The notes under the pieces were generated by a model. The model worked only from the letters and a program-made list of their open reading frames with translations, had not been told where the DNA came from and ran no database searches. A DNA stretch of 64,000 nucleotides, from assembly GCA_916613615.1 (NCBI GenBank), contig OU744720.1:3823749-3887748 (forward strand), read 5' to 3'. The stretch comes from Steromphala cineraria. Its lineage: Eukaryota > Mollusca > Gastropoda > Trochida > Trochidae. Shown here in pieces: positions 1-11,413 of this stretch (its first letter is position 1; each line of letters opens with the position of its first letter). The translations under genes and the position numbers were made by a program.

Positions 1-1757
1 TAAATGATTTTACTTGGAATATTGTTTGTTATTCACAAAATTCACAATAAGCCAACGTTAAAGTAATGATATACAATATTTATGATGTAACTAGCCATAA
101 AATCTCTTCTCAAGTATGCAGCCTAACTATTGAATAAGAAATTTAAGTTTGTCTTAGTGAAGTAGAAATGTTCATGGGCTTAATGCTTTTTACTCTCAGT
201 GTGCAATGTTTATTGTCTGTAGTAGATAGGAATGTAAATGTATTTTGTGAATGTTGATTGTCTGTGTTTGTGTAATTCCATATGCAATTTATTTTCTTGC
301 TAGAACCTTACCATGGTAAAGTTACTTGAAAGGTTATTATTGCTTGTTTATCAGTTGAACCAGATTTTCATTGCTTCTCAAGAACATGATTTAAAAAAAA
401 ATCCAAATGTTTTTTTTATTTGTCTACCGCATTTTATTAATTTTTATGATTCATGAAAAATATAAAATCAGACGATAATGATCCTAATCTGAGCATACCT
501 CATTTCCCCTCCTTTGCTAACAGTTTATTGTTTTTACCTAATTCAGGCAACGTACAGAAACAATGGAAATTGTTCATCATTCTTAAACAAGAAAACCATT
601 TAACTCTTTCATTGCTCACTTTTGATCCATTTATGTGTCACAATTTCCATGGATATAGGTTTATGGAATTATGAACAAGAATCTATAACTGTAATGGTTG
701 AATCTGGTACAACTGTTTGTAAGACAGGTAGACTGATCTATTTGCTCTCAGTCTGATCCATATTCAGATCTTATGACACCTAATGTATATCTGATAACAC
801 CTTAATGTATATGTGATAACACCTAATGTATATCTAATAACACTATAATATGATATCAGAGTTTCATCAAGGGGTAACACACGTATATTTCTTGTTCATG
901 ACATTGCTTTCTAAATCAATTCAGGCCTAAGTCAAACAATGTAAAACTTTCATTCTTTCCATAGATATTTATCATACATAAATGAATGAAAATGAAGCAT
1001 TGGTCCGAGGTGTGTTGATCAAGCTATGTGTACTAAGATTCAGACCACTCAGGCTCTTACTATCAATCCCATATTCTTCAGCAAATACCCAGACAAGATT
1101 ATTCCTTTTCAAAGGAAACGCTGTCACAATTTTGGCCAACATATCTCCAAACCATTTGACTGTGATTGTGTCTACATAAAGTGGCTTTGTAAAAGGGAAT
1201 AACCAAAGAGTTACCTCCCTTGCATGATGTCCAACGGTATATAATGAGGACTCCTCTTCAATGGTGTGTTGCTAGGATCTGAATGTTGATCAGATTGTGC
1301 ACTTTCTTACTCTTGCTATATATGTATGCTCAGCCTCGGATGTATGGACACAGAGCGGTAAGGGAGGGAACTTGTTTGGACCTTATTGAATACCATTAAA
1401 AAAATTTGTTATGTCAATTTGAAGGGGTTATGATTTTGTTTTTTGTGGTAAATTTTTCAAATGAATGATGGTGAATGGGTTATGATTTTGAGATTTCAAG
1501 AATATTTGATGTTCATGATTATTGTAAATTAGATGTCTTCATGTATACATATTTGTTGGGAAGGTACCAAAATAAATGTTGTGTGTTTGCTTTTTGGTTA
1601 AATTATTTTGGATATTTTGAAAATTCTCAAATTGTCATGGTCAAAATGTCCCATCCCTTCCCATTTAGGTAGTTATTAACATTTTGTGTTTTATGCTAGC
1701 TTGATCATTGATCTAGAAATTTATTTTGATTTTCTTGTGAATTTCCATAATTCAACA
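1..1757. other. AT-rich non-coding stretch, probably intron of the DMXL gene
   Basis: I found no exon with convincing splice sites and no recognisable protein similarity here. Open frames are short (under 75 codons) and unlike any known family. Because the first exon seen (4020) begins in mid-codon, an upstream exon must exist, and this stretch is most simply part of the intron before it. It contains short direct repeats at about 775-845 built on 'cctaatgtatat'. Confidence 0.5.
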
Positions 1758-2644
1758 TTTTTAGCTCATCTGGCCTGTAAGGCCCGATGGGCTTATGGCA
1801 TGGCATGGTGTCCGGCGTCCGTCCGCCCATCCGTCCGTCCATCCGTCCGTCCGTAAACTTTGTGGAATTTCGACTTCTTCTCCAGAACCATAAGGCCTAG
1901 AAAGCTGAAACTTTGTGTACAGACTCCTTGGCTAGTGAGGATTATGAATTGTAGCTTTTGTGACCCTTTGGCCCCTAATAAGGGCCACAGGGGCCACACC
2001 CTAAAAACCTATTTTCATCTTCTTCTCCAGAAGCATAAGGCCTAGAAAGCTGAAACTTTGTGTACAGATTCCTTGGCTAGTGAGGATTATAAACTGTAGC
2101 TTTTATGGCCCAGCGGCCCCTAATAAGGGCCACAGGGTTCACACCCTAAAAACCTATTTTCATCTTCTTCTCCAGAAGCATAAGGCCTAGAAAGTTGAAA
2201 CTTTGTGTACAGATTCCTTGGCTAGTGAGGATTATAAATTGTAGCTTTTATGGCCCTGCGGCCCCTAATAAGGGTCACAGGGGCCACACCCTAAAAAACC
2301 TATTTTCATCTTCTTCTCCAGAAGCATAAGGCCTAGACAGCTGAAACTTTGTGTACAGACTCCTTGACTAGAAAGGATTATAAATTGTAGCTTTTGTGGC
2401 CCTGCGGCCCCTAATAAGGGTCACAGGGGCAACACCCTAAAAACCTATTTTCATCTTCTTCTCCAGAACCATAAGGCCTAGAAAGCTGAAACTTTGTGTA
2501 CAGACCCCTTGACCAGTGAGGATTATAAATTGTAGCTTTGGTGGCCCTGTGTCCCCAACTAAGGGGGGAACCACATTGGCCACACCCTAAAGCAAAATCA
2601 AATCTAAAGCCTGATGAGCTACAGAGCCCATGGCTCTATTTTTT
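1758..2644 (+). mobile_element. Helentron/Pearl-like (HINE) element, family A
   Basis: Non-coding element. Left end: TTTTT (1758-1762), AGCTCATC (1763-1770), then hairpin GGCC-tgtaa-GGCC. A degenerate TCCG/ATCCG microsatellite follows (about 1815-1853), then CCGTAAACTTT. The core is a 145-bp tandem array. Right end: GATGAGCT (2613-2620), hairpin AGAGCC/GGCTCT (2623-2637), then ATTTTTT. AGCTCATC and GATGAGCT are inverted complements lying just inside the ends. This subterminal inverted repeat plus 3' hairpin plus microsatellite plus tandem core is the layout known for HINE/Pearl elements. Helentron relationship is inferred; no Rep/helicase gene is present. Confidence 0.7.
1874..2597 (+). repeat. 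Tandem core of family A, 145-bp monomer, about 5 copies
   Basis: The landmark CTTCTTCTCCAG starts at 1874, 2019, 2164, 2310 and 2455, so the period is 145 or 146 bp. Each monomer ends with a GGCCCCTAATAAGG / CACAGGGGCCACACCCTAA block. Confidence 0.9.
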
Positions 2645-3412
2645 GCTCATTCGGCTTCAACGGCCTGATGGGCTAAGGCATTGGCTGTTGTTTTTTGTCC
2701 GTTGAAACTGTAATTTGTAATCTCAATAATTGTTGAACTCCAAAAATTTATGATTTTGTCTTCACCCCTCTTTCGACTATCAGCATTGCACGGGGGCCCT
2801 CAAGACATTTGTCAGCTTTTCTTTAGTTCTTAAAAAAAAACAAGGAACCTCAAATTTGGGAATGTTTCTTTATAGGATAGATGGAAACAAAATGTTATAT
2901 TTCACTGTCACCCTCAAATTATGGGAATGACAGGAGTTTCAGTTGAATATATATCTTAATGAGGTTCTGCCTTTAATGACAATGATAAAATGCTAAGAGA
3001 TTGGTATTAGTCTTGTAATCAGAATATTAACAAGTATTACCAGTTTTTCATGGATCCATGAAAAGGCAGTTTATGTCGAAAAACACAAGAATTGCATTAT
3101 GTTAAACTGTCTATAGCACAGAGATCGTTGGTGATTTCAGACATGGTAGAACCTGTTTTCATCAAGTATTTACTTGAAAAATTGTTCAAGCAAGATTGAA
3201 TCAAATGTATGATTAAAGGAAACCGTCAAGATTCTTAATTCCTTAGTTAACAAAAATCTCTAGGAAGATAACATCTTGTAGATATACCTTGAAGAATAAG
3301 ATGAATATTCATAGAATGTTTAAGCCTTTCTTTCAATTTAATTCTTCCCTATTGGATGCTAAATCATGCAAATACTGATGAGCTACAGAGACAATGGCTC
3401 TTCTCTTTCCCT
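2641..3412 (+). mobile_element. Degenerate HINE-like element directly abutting family A copy
   Basis: A decayed head follows the previous element at once: TTTTTTGCTCATTCGGC, then GGCCTGATGGGCTAAGGCATTGGC and TTTTTTGTCCGTTGAAACT. A matching tail, CTGATGAGCTACAGAG with a damaged hairpin (ACAATGGCTCT), lies at 3375-3404. No tandem core is recognisable. It could instead be two unrelated end fragments. Confidence 0.45.
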
Positions 3413-3910
3413 TTCAAAAGTCCACCCCCTTGACCTATAATGCTGAATAGAATGCATCTAATGATTAATGTTTTAGTGCCATGTTATTATGGCTGTATAA
3501 CACTCAATTCAAGCAGTAATCATAGATTTTGCTGTTTCTGCTTTTGTGACATTCACTTACGATAACAAATTCATGCACAATCATTCTTGATTGGGTGATA
3601 GTAAATGCACTGTTTAATTACTCTTGATTTATTCATAGAAAGAAATTGGTAGGTTATTAATCTTTTAAGAAATCTTTCTTACTTGTTAAAACAAGTTTTC
3701 AAGTTTTAAGCGTGCGCATTGTGTTATTTGTATGTTATGGTACATCTTTTGGTTGAATTTGTTCATTTCACCTCAATTAAATTTACATGTTGAAAAAAAA
3801 AAAGTATTTTAGTTTTTGAGCCACATACCTTTATTCAATAACAAGATTAAAAAGACTGTTATGCTTTATACAAACCCATTAAGTGGATAGATTTGATTGT
3901 CTTTACTCGC

Positions 3911-3963
3911 CACTAATGGCTGAAATATTGCCCAAGTGGTGCTAAATAATAACTCACTCATTA
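3911..3963 (+). repeat. SINE-type 3' tail
   Basis: CACTAATGGCTGAAATATTG followed by a GC-poor linker and AACTCACTCA resembles the tail of abundant gastropod SINEs. Only the tail is recognisable. It lies about 60 bp upstream of the exon at 4020. Confidence 0.5.
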
Positions 3964-4019
3964 CCTTTATCAATCAGTCACTCAATAAAGGCAAATTTGA
4001 TCTGTTCTTTGCCCTCCAG

Positions 4020-4215
4020 AGCTGCCGAACTGTTCCCCCCTGCTGCACGCGGTGATGAAGACCCTGGAACAGTGGGACGAGTTCCTGTTGAGCCGACTAG
4101 AGATGTTCTCGGGGCCCCCAGATAACTACATCCCCGGTCTCCACCTGGACATCATCGGTGGGGTCCCTCACAGCAAGCTGCAGGCACTGCTCGACCCGTC
4201 CAACACACCCTTCGT
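4020..4215 (+). CDS. DMXL2: DMXL exon 1 of window
   Basis: Acceptor gccctccag before 4020, donor GT/gtgagt at 4216. It opens with two bases finishing a codon and ends with two bases of the next. It encodes LPNCSPLLHAV, MKTLEQWDEFL, EMFSGPPDNYIPG and ends at PSNTPF. GC content is much higher than in the flanking introns, including GGGGCCCCCAG. The MKTLEQW and EMFSGPP motifs are typical of the DMXL family upstream of the C-terminal propeller. Confidence 0.92.
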
Positions 4216-4798
4216 GTGAGTCTCAACTCTCTCATAGCTCTCAGTACTGTCATTTCTCTGTTGATGATTATTAGCAGTTAATATTTTGTACATGAAACAA
4301 TGATCTTAAGAATGGTTGAATCATAGGAGCATCTAGCTTTAGGCACTTGGGTGAAATTTTATAAGTGCTTTGATTTTGTGGCCTCCATTAAAATGTTCTG
4401 TGGTCGAATTATTAAAAACAACAAATTAATGGAGAAATTATAGTAATAACAAACCTTTTGCATGTGCCGATGTTGGCTTTATCCTCTTGCTCCTACAAGC
4501 CAAAATCAGGTTCAACAATCTTTTTTTACTGGTTTCTTGGGGTGAAAGGGTCAACTCATACTGGCAACAGTATGATGGTCTGAAGAGATTTTTTTCCGAA
4601 TGAATCCACCCTGTTGGTGTTAAGGCAAGCACATTTGAAATGAAATTGTATTTAAGAGTCTGCCATGTAGTTTGTAGACCTGTTAAATGTTAGTCTCTTC
4701 CATAAATATTTGAACATGTTCTTTTATGGAAAGGAAAGAAAAACATCATGACATGACCTGTTTTAGCAAACTCACGTGATGCACATTTCCTGTTACAG

Positions 4799-4922
4799 AG
4801 GAGGACAGGCCACTCTGCCAGTAAAACGACTCTGGTTCCAGCTCGTCAAACAGGACTACCTGAAAGAGATCTTCATGCGGTACATCTACCGACGCAAGCG
4901 CAACATCGGATACAGTGAAGTA
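4799..4922 (+). CDS. DMXL2: DMXL exon 2 of window
   Basis: Acceptor tgttacag, donor GTA/gtatgt. Its first base completes the split valine codon; it ends in phase 0. It encodes GGQATLPVKRLWFQLVKQDY and then a basic stretch with YIYRRKRN. KRLWF-LV-Q is a recognisable DMXL block. The donor could be shifted by a few bases because GTAGTA is repetitive, but 4922 keeps the frame with the next exon. Confidence 0.9.
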
Positions 4923-5140
4923 GTATGTCTCACCTTATTATTCTTTAAATGTTTCACTGTAGTGATTTTTAGTCTTTGTTCTTAACCTAGTGGTCAGAAG
5001 TAGTTCAAACACATAATCTTAGTGCCTACCATTAATCTTGATGAACTTGCATGAAGAACTCCAGGAATCAGGAATATTTTTGCTGAGTAATATGGTCTGT
5101 TATTCATTTTCTGATGCTCCTTGAGGGTCAACTTAGCACC

Positions 5141-5380
5141 CTAGGACAATCCTGTACATAAATGCTCTTGTAATTTGTTCAATACAGTCTCTGAATGTAT
5201 AATGCCAAAATCTGCAATGTCCCGATTTGCCTTGAGTTCATCCTCTTTCATAGGAAACCATTGATAGATTAAAAGGCTTCCATTTTTTTCTGAAAGTTTT
5301 TTTGCAAAAATCAATTTGTATGCATCTGCATAATAACGTTTAGGTTTATCCTCTTCTACCTTGACATTGACTTCTCCCTG
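5141..5380 (-). other. Unrecognised protein-like open segment antisense in DMXL intron
   Basis: On the minus strand the intron upstream of exon 3 stays open for about 80 codons down to a stop at 5141-5143. The composition looks like a real protein: VKVEEDKPKRYYADAYKLIF, then KKLSEKNGSLLIYQWFPMKE, then a segment ending in an LNKLQEHL helix-like stretch. I do not recognise the family. Upstream on that strand the frame runs through exon 3 as a meaningless shadow. It may be a retroposed or transposed exon fragment, or chance. Confidence 0.25.
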
Positions 5381-5387
5381 TTTGCAG

Positions 5388-5507
5388 GACTCGATGAGGA
5401 CGAGCAGTACGGAACCCAACGACCAGATCATGCTGATGAAAGCTCCGGAACCAATGAAAGTGGTCCACAAGGAGCAGGACATCATCACCGCGTTCGCCAA
5501 CAACCAG
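5388..5507 (+). CDS. DMXL2: DMXL exon 3 of window
   Basis: Acceptor ctgtttgcag, donor CAG/gtgagt, exactly 40 codons in phase 0. It encodes a segment ending VVHKEQDIITAFANNQ, matching the family block before the propeller. It is followed by the longest intron seen (5508-10655). Confidence 0.9.
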
Positions 5508-6240
5508 GTGAGTGCTTGCTTCTTATTGGTGGATGTTATCGTTCGTTTCTGTGATGTTTGGCCCTGAGTCTAAAGAGCAAGGAACTGTTGACTGAAAGTA
5601 TTAACAAGTTCATTGTAATTACTGCATTCAGCTACTTAATAATTTGATACAAATTTCTATCTACTCTACGTCTATGTCTTTCTATGCCAAGTAGATGTAG
5701 TTTTGTAAAGCTTGAATGGGCGTCTTCCAATGGTTATTTCTTTTTTGTTGTAAACATAGTCATATTTCTCATGCTATTTCAATTTAAGTATGATTTTCTC
5801 TTTAGATTTGCTATTTAGAACATAAACAGTTTAAAGGTGACTTTTAAAAAGTAATGTTTGCTGCTTTTCCCATGTTTACAACTGAATCTTGCATATGATT
5901 AAACATAAGTTCTTTATTAATTTCTTGTGTGATTTAATCGAAAAAATTAAGATTTATTTTTGCGTGGCAGATAGTTATATTTGATTAAGTAGTGATCAGA
6001 TGAATAATGGATAGGATACTGCTACTTGTAAGATCCTTTTGTTTTCTGGGATAACTAGAATGATTAATGATACTTTGAAAGAATATTTTAGTTTTTTCCA
6101 AAGTTGATGGAAATCATTTCTCAGGAACAGTTTTCCGAAAGCTTAAGAGAACGGTCAATATAGCTCACTAGATAATTATGGAAGAAACTTGGTGAACCCT
6201 CCAATATGACAGATATATGGAACCATATCCATCTGAAAGA

Positions 6241-6290
6241 CACTGACAATGCCTGAAATATCGCCCGTGCCCAACTCCAACTCACTCATC
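6241..6290 (+). repeat. Degenerate SINE-type 3' tail
   Basis: GCCTGAAATATCGCCC followed by CCAACTCCAACTCACTCATC resembles the tail at 3911-3963 (CTGAAATAT-GCC ... AACTCACTCA). No intact tRNA-like head was found upstream. Confidence 0.4.
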
Positions 6291-7967
6291 TGAAGAAAGT
6301 CTTTATAAACATGTGCATGTAATTAATCAGTGGCTGTGTGGTGATGTTTAAGCTTCAGTTCAGACACCCAGAAGCTTGGTTATTCTGCACACCGATATGT
6401 CACAAGATAATTTCTGTTAAAGAGTAAAGACAAGCATGCATGCCCATTATACATCAATAATATCATTCATAAAAGTTTAATTTTACAAGTAAAAGCTGCA
6501 GCCATCATAATTTATCCATCAAAATGACTCGTCCCTGTGTTATGGTGATAATAAACTTGGCTGGTGATCAACTTGCATCCCAAGTACGAGCTGAAATGAT
6601 TGAATGTACCATTTGAAATGACTGTTGCACTGTGAAATGTATGTAGGGCAAGCCCGTGTATCCAGTGGGCGTTGAATCTTGCTCTAGGGTTGTAGTAAGT
6701 ACTCACTACAATAGATTTATCCTGGTTCTTATAGAGTACTACTGGCTGGGGCATTTCTCCGGGCTCGTCCTCCAGGAACCTATTAACATTGGTCAGTAGG
6801 AGTTATCTGCCCTTGCTAACTATTTAACACTGCAGCAGCTCTGTTGGTTCAGTTGGCCTTCTTGAGTTATCTTCTCTTGTTGTTTTCTCACTAACATTTA
6901 GTCAGATTTAGTCATATTTACTTTTTGCCTCAGTAGTTCATTCATATTTAGAAGACTGTTAACTTACTAACTGCATCAGTTTCAGGTCTAATCAAGGCTT
7001 TACTGATCTGTATTCAAAAACAGATTAGAACTGTGATTTTTCATTAATATTCCCATTAATTCGTTAATATGCTTTTGTAATTTTATTATCATTGAAACAA
7101 TATTTAAAGCTTAAATGTTTAAACTTGTTTTCTAATATTATTACCAACCTGACAGTTGATTTGATATGAATATGTTTGTGAAGTATATTACAATCTGTGT
7201 TGATTTACTAATAGGTCACATTGTTTTTCAAGAAATTACTGTATATAATCGAAAGTAGAAATAGTTAAAAAATGATATGTAGATTGTTTGAATATTCCCT
7301 CTTGAAAAATTAACTAAAAAACATATCTTTATTATGAATAATTGAGAATGAGAAACTTAGCCAGAGCACTGTGTATTGCATGCTTTTGTGTGATCATTTT
7401 AAAAAAATGCCGCATGAATGAAAGCTTATTGCATCTTTTTTCAGGTTTGTAGGTTCTATTTAAAGCACTCAAACATAACAAATGGTTTTTGTTTTCCTTC
7501 ATTTGAAAATTCACCTGGTGTGTGTTAATATTTTTGGATATATATGATATATATTTTGAATTATTTGGTTGAATATTTTTAGTTGTTACACCAAACTTGA
7601 AATGTTGCCCATTGTAAAATATTAATTGCTGATTCTTTTTGTAACCATCTCACCTTTCCCTCTTATTTTTGTCTATCATGCTGATAATTGTAAATTGTAC
7701 AATTTGATTTGTTTAAGTAATTAGGAAGTTATTCAACATGCAAAGTTGTGCTTGAAGCTTTGTTGCTATCTTTGAATAATTTCCTTATTGATTATAATTA
7801 CTTCAAGCAAAACTCTGACTAATCAATGTTTCAAGACAAATTTATCCCAAATAAAGGATACTCATTGTTTAGGTTTGTGTCCTGTGATGCAGAGAACAGA
7901 GATCTACCTATTCGTGTTTGCACACTCACCCTATTTCTTGTTTACATGATACACTGGAGAGACTGTT

Positions 7968-9174
7968 CAGAGCTCCAGATAAGCTGCGTATTTGCGTATC
8001 ATACGCAAAAGAAAAGTCAAAATACGCAAGAAAATAATTGTCTGCGTACAGAAAATCATTAAATATTTACTTTTACGCTACATAAAAATAAGAGTGCGTA
8101 TTTACCCAATAACACAAAATCACAGTGCGTATCGTATCATTTCACTAATCGAATTAGTTACGTGAAAATCTCAATTTTATGTTGTGAAAAACACAAGTTA
8201 GACACTGTGTCAAAGCGGCTTTGCTGACTATTCCGAACACCAATTGGAACCTGCTCATAATTTTATAACTGATCTTTTGGTTGCTAGTTGTGTGAGGAGT
8301 TTGAAGGCTATTTCGTTTACCTTGATCGGGGCCTGGTAAGTTTACATGTACACCCTAAACTAGCATGAAACATGTTTACACTCGGTTTTCGTCTTTCTTT
8401 TCTTTTCGGATTTATGAATCGAATATGTTTGTTAATTGTAAAACCTGCCTTTTGATATAAAGAAAGCCTAAGAAATAGTAGTAAACAAAAAATAAAATTT
8501 TGTTGACGATGATCCAAGAACAAATTCAAGATGATAAGTGATAAGAATTAATTAATTAAGGAAATGAAATCATAAACTTCCCATTCTGAACCCCAGTGAT
8601 TTTTCCATGCATTTTTAGATTCTTTTTATATGTAACGACCGGATTTGGATGAAGAAAATTCATCCTTCCTTTACTTGTGTTTTAACCCTCAAATGTTCTG
8701 CTGTTTCTTGATCAGTCAAATAGAAAGTATAGACTTTCAACTATACATAGGAAATGTGTCATGCACCTTTAATTCCCGCCATAATGCGTTACTTGTGATG
8801 GCTGTGCTATTAAGAGTGACCACTCAAACATAAACTTATGTCTTATATTAGCAGTGGCCAATGTACGTGGTCGAAAGTTTCCATGTCGTCGTAACAGTAA
8901 ACACATGCCTCAGAATGTGTGTTTTTCAAATGTCATATTTTAGTCATAAAATTTATGACAATAAACTAAACAAGTGAATACAGCTTGTCTATTCTTTTTT
9001 GTTGATTAAATGTTTATAACATCTCTAACTTGTCATTTCAAATTGAATACCCACATTTTAAAAAAGGGTTGGGTATCCAAAAGTATAGATACCCACTTCA
9101 AATTAGAAATACCCACTTAGTTTTCAAAATATGGGTAACATACCCACATAGGCTAAAGCTTATCTGGAGCTCTG
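7968..9174. mobile_element. Non-autonomous hAT-like DNA transposon, 1.2 kb
   Basis: Perfect 18-bp terminal inverted repeats: CAGAGCTCCAGATAAGCT at 7968-7985 and its complement at 9157-9174. The CAGAG start and length suit hAT elements. Flanking bases (left AGACTGTT, right GACTTTTG) are only approximately similar, so the expected 8-bp target duplication is not clean. Inside are TACGCA-rich repeats (about 7985-8130) and GGGTA/TACCC repeats (9065-9150). No transposase frame is present. It sits inside a DMXL intron. Confidence 0.6.
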
Positions 9175-10655
9175 GACTTTTGAAATTCTGTAAATTTGGT
9201 GACATTTCCTATAACCAAGGACTATTGAGAACTTCTGCAGGATAATCAAAGATGCATATTTTCGAATTTGAGCATTATCTCCTAGGAACCATGACCTTTC
9301 TTTGATAGTTGATAACACAAAAACCGCTTTGTAGCATCCCATTTTGTTAAATAGATAATCATTTGCTCAGAAGGAAAAATAAGGGACCATACACATACTC
9401 AATAATGCATCATCGATATTGAAAAGTAAGCTGGTCCTCACCTATCTGTAGTGTAATTTATCGAGAAGTAGAGACGATGAGTCCCAGTGAGGGGAAGATG
9501 GACAAAGGGGGAGTGTTAAGTTAAAGGCCGGTTTAGTCCAAATGTGGACTCGTTGTTGTGTAATTGATGGAGTATAAGAACATCGTTCAAATGGTATCAA
9601 ATGTTAAAAGCCAGTACTGTCAATCCTAGAATAGGTGCTTGTCTTAACAATAGAAGCCCGGCTCTAATTAGGGAATTCACTGTTTGCAACTCAGGACATT
9701 GCCATGTAGGTGGCAAACACTTGTCTCAAATATCATTAATAGCATGTTTGTGTCAGTATACATATTTACCTCTAATTTTGTTTGTATATCATATCAATGT
9801 AGTCATTTTGTTTATTTGTAAGCATTGTATTAGCAGTAAATTATGCATGGCTGTGCACTGATTAGACCAGTACAATACTTCCATAGCAGTATAAGGTGTT
9901 CTTTGATGTGACTTCACATGAAGTGAGAAGCAGTCTAGCTATCATACACCCAAGATATGTTTTTGTAAATTACTCTCATTTTGAAATTAAGTTCAATAAG
10001 AAAATAACAGTTGTTATCTGTGGAAGTTATGCGCTTAAAGATTTTGAAACCAGACATAAACAATAAGGTATTAAGAAATAATCAGAAGGTGTCTTATAGC
10101 TTATTGACATAACATTGAAGGCCATTCTTCTATTCCATTAACTATAGACAAGATAGTTAGTCCTAATGCTATAAACATGAGAACCGTCCAACAGATATGT
10201 TGTTTTTTTATCTAAGAATTAATTATATATATATATTATGTCCTGTATTTATGAAAAAGCAATATAAGTAGAAAATATCCAAAAGATTCCAGGCATGTAT
10301 GAAATCTGATCACAAATAAGCCAAATATCTTTTTATGTATTTGGTAATGTTTTTATAACAAAATGATAGCTAGGTCAACAATACAACATATAAAACTTTA
10401 AATGTATATTTTTAATAAGGGACATTTTTAGATTTTTTAATGTTTCGGAAAGATTGTGTTGTCAATACCAAGTATGGTACACATAAGTGTATGTCATGTA
10501 AGATTGTGTTGATAAATCAAAGTAAGGATAACATATAGACTATAAGCTGTATAACATGAGCCTATTTGATGAAAGATTATGTTGTCATTCCCAAGTATCA
10601 ATACATGATCCTCTATGCTGAATGTACGAACTGTACGATTGTGATACTGCTGCAG

Positions 10656-10780
10656 GCGAACCTGAACTGCATCACGCTGTCGACCCAGAAGGAGATCGTG
10701 GAGCTTGATATCGGGCCCATCCTGCACCCCCCCACCTGGCTGGAGGACGAGACTGAGTACGATATCGAGTGCATCAGGAA
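10656..10780 (+). CDS. DMXL2: DMXL exon 4 of window
   Basis: Acceptor ctgctgcag, donor AA/gtgagt; starts in phase 0 and leaves two bases. It encodes ANLNCITLSTQKEIVELDIG, then HPPTWLEDETEYDIECIR. The ELD-I-P-L-PP-WLEDE pattern corresponds to the family segment just before the Pro-rich linker. Confidence 0.9.
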
Positions 10781-11150
10781 GTGAGTACCACCAGAAAATA
10801 AGTAGAATACTAAACAAAAATCCATTTAATTCAATTTAATAATTTTTCTTAAAATAAAACACTTGATGCGTGAAAGTGTTATCAGTGTAGTTCAGATAAA
10901 AAGGAAGTTTTGGTCTGATGTCATGACACATTGCACTGCTATAATGACAATAGTGTCATATTTTTGATGCTGTGAAAAACTCATTCCAGGTAGGTACTCT
11001 ATATAACAGCAAGCTGATTTGTTAAAAATGCAAGAATTTGATTGTATAGTAAATTAAAAATGTGTCTTACCATGTGTACCCATCATTACCTTTGATGTTT
11101 AATGACATTACCGTCTTGAACATAATTTTGCCAATACTGCCAAATCATGG

Positions 11151-11221
11151 TATGTATGTATGTATGTATGTATGTATGTATGTATGTATGTATGTATGTA
11201 TGTATGTATGTATGTATGTGT
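11151..11221 (+). repeat. (TATG)n microsatellite, about 17 units, next to a 3' splice site
   Basis: Uninterrupted TATG tetranucleotide run that stops about 17 bp before the exon starting at 11239. Only TGCATTCCATGACTGCAG separates them, so no ordinary polypyrimidine tract is left. Confidence 0.95.
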
Positions 11222-11238
11222 GCATTCCATGACTGCAG

Positions 11239-11413
11239 CCCGAACCCACCGCCGGCTGATGTGCCTGATTTCCTGGTGGTGCAGACCCCACAGGACGGAC
11301 CCCAGCTACCCCACAGCGGCACCCAGACCCCCTCCACCCCCTACTACCCCTCCACACCCGGCTCAATGGGGGTGGGCACCCCGCAGGCGCAAACTGGCCG
11401 GGGCTCTACTGTG
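11239..11413 (+). CDS. DMXL2: DMXL exon 5 of window, Pro/Thr/Ser-rich linker
   Basis: Acceptor gactgcag, donor GTG/gtatgt. One base completes an Asn codon, then 58 codons in frame. It encodes PNPPPADVPDFLVVQTPQDG followed by a low-complexity linker with repeated TPSTPYYPSTPGS-type sequence. DVPDFLVV looks conserved; the rest is probably a disordered linker between the core and the WD40 propeller. Threonine-proline sites could be phosphorylated (inference). Confidence 0.88.

Larger units (their letters stand above)
5508..10655 (+). other. Long DMXL intron (5.1 kb) with repeat relics
   Basis: AT-rich and non-coding. Apart from the SINE-like tail at 6241-6290, the hAT-like element at 7968-9174 and a short TA run at about 10226-10240, I see no structured feature. 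Exons on both sides are in phase 0, so skipping or exonisation inside the intron could preserve frame. Confidence 0.7.
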
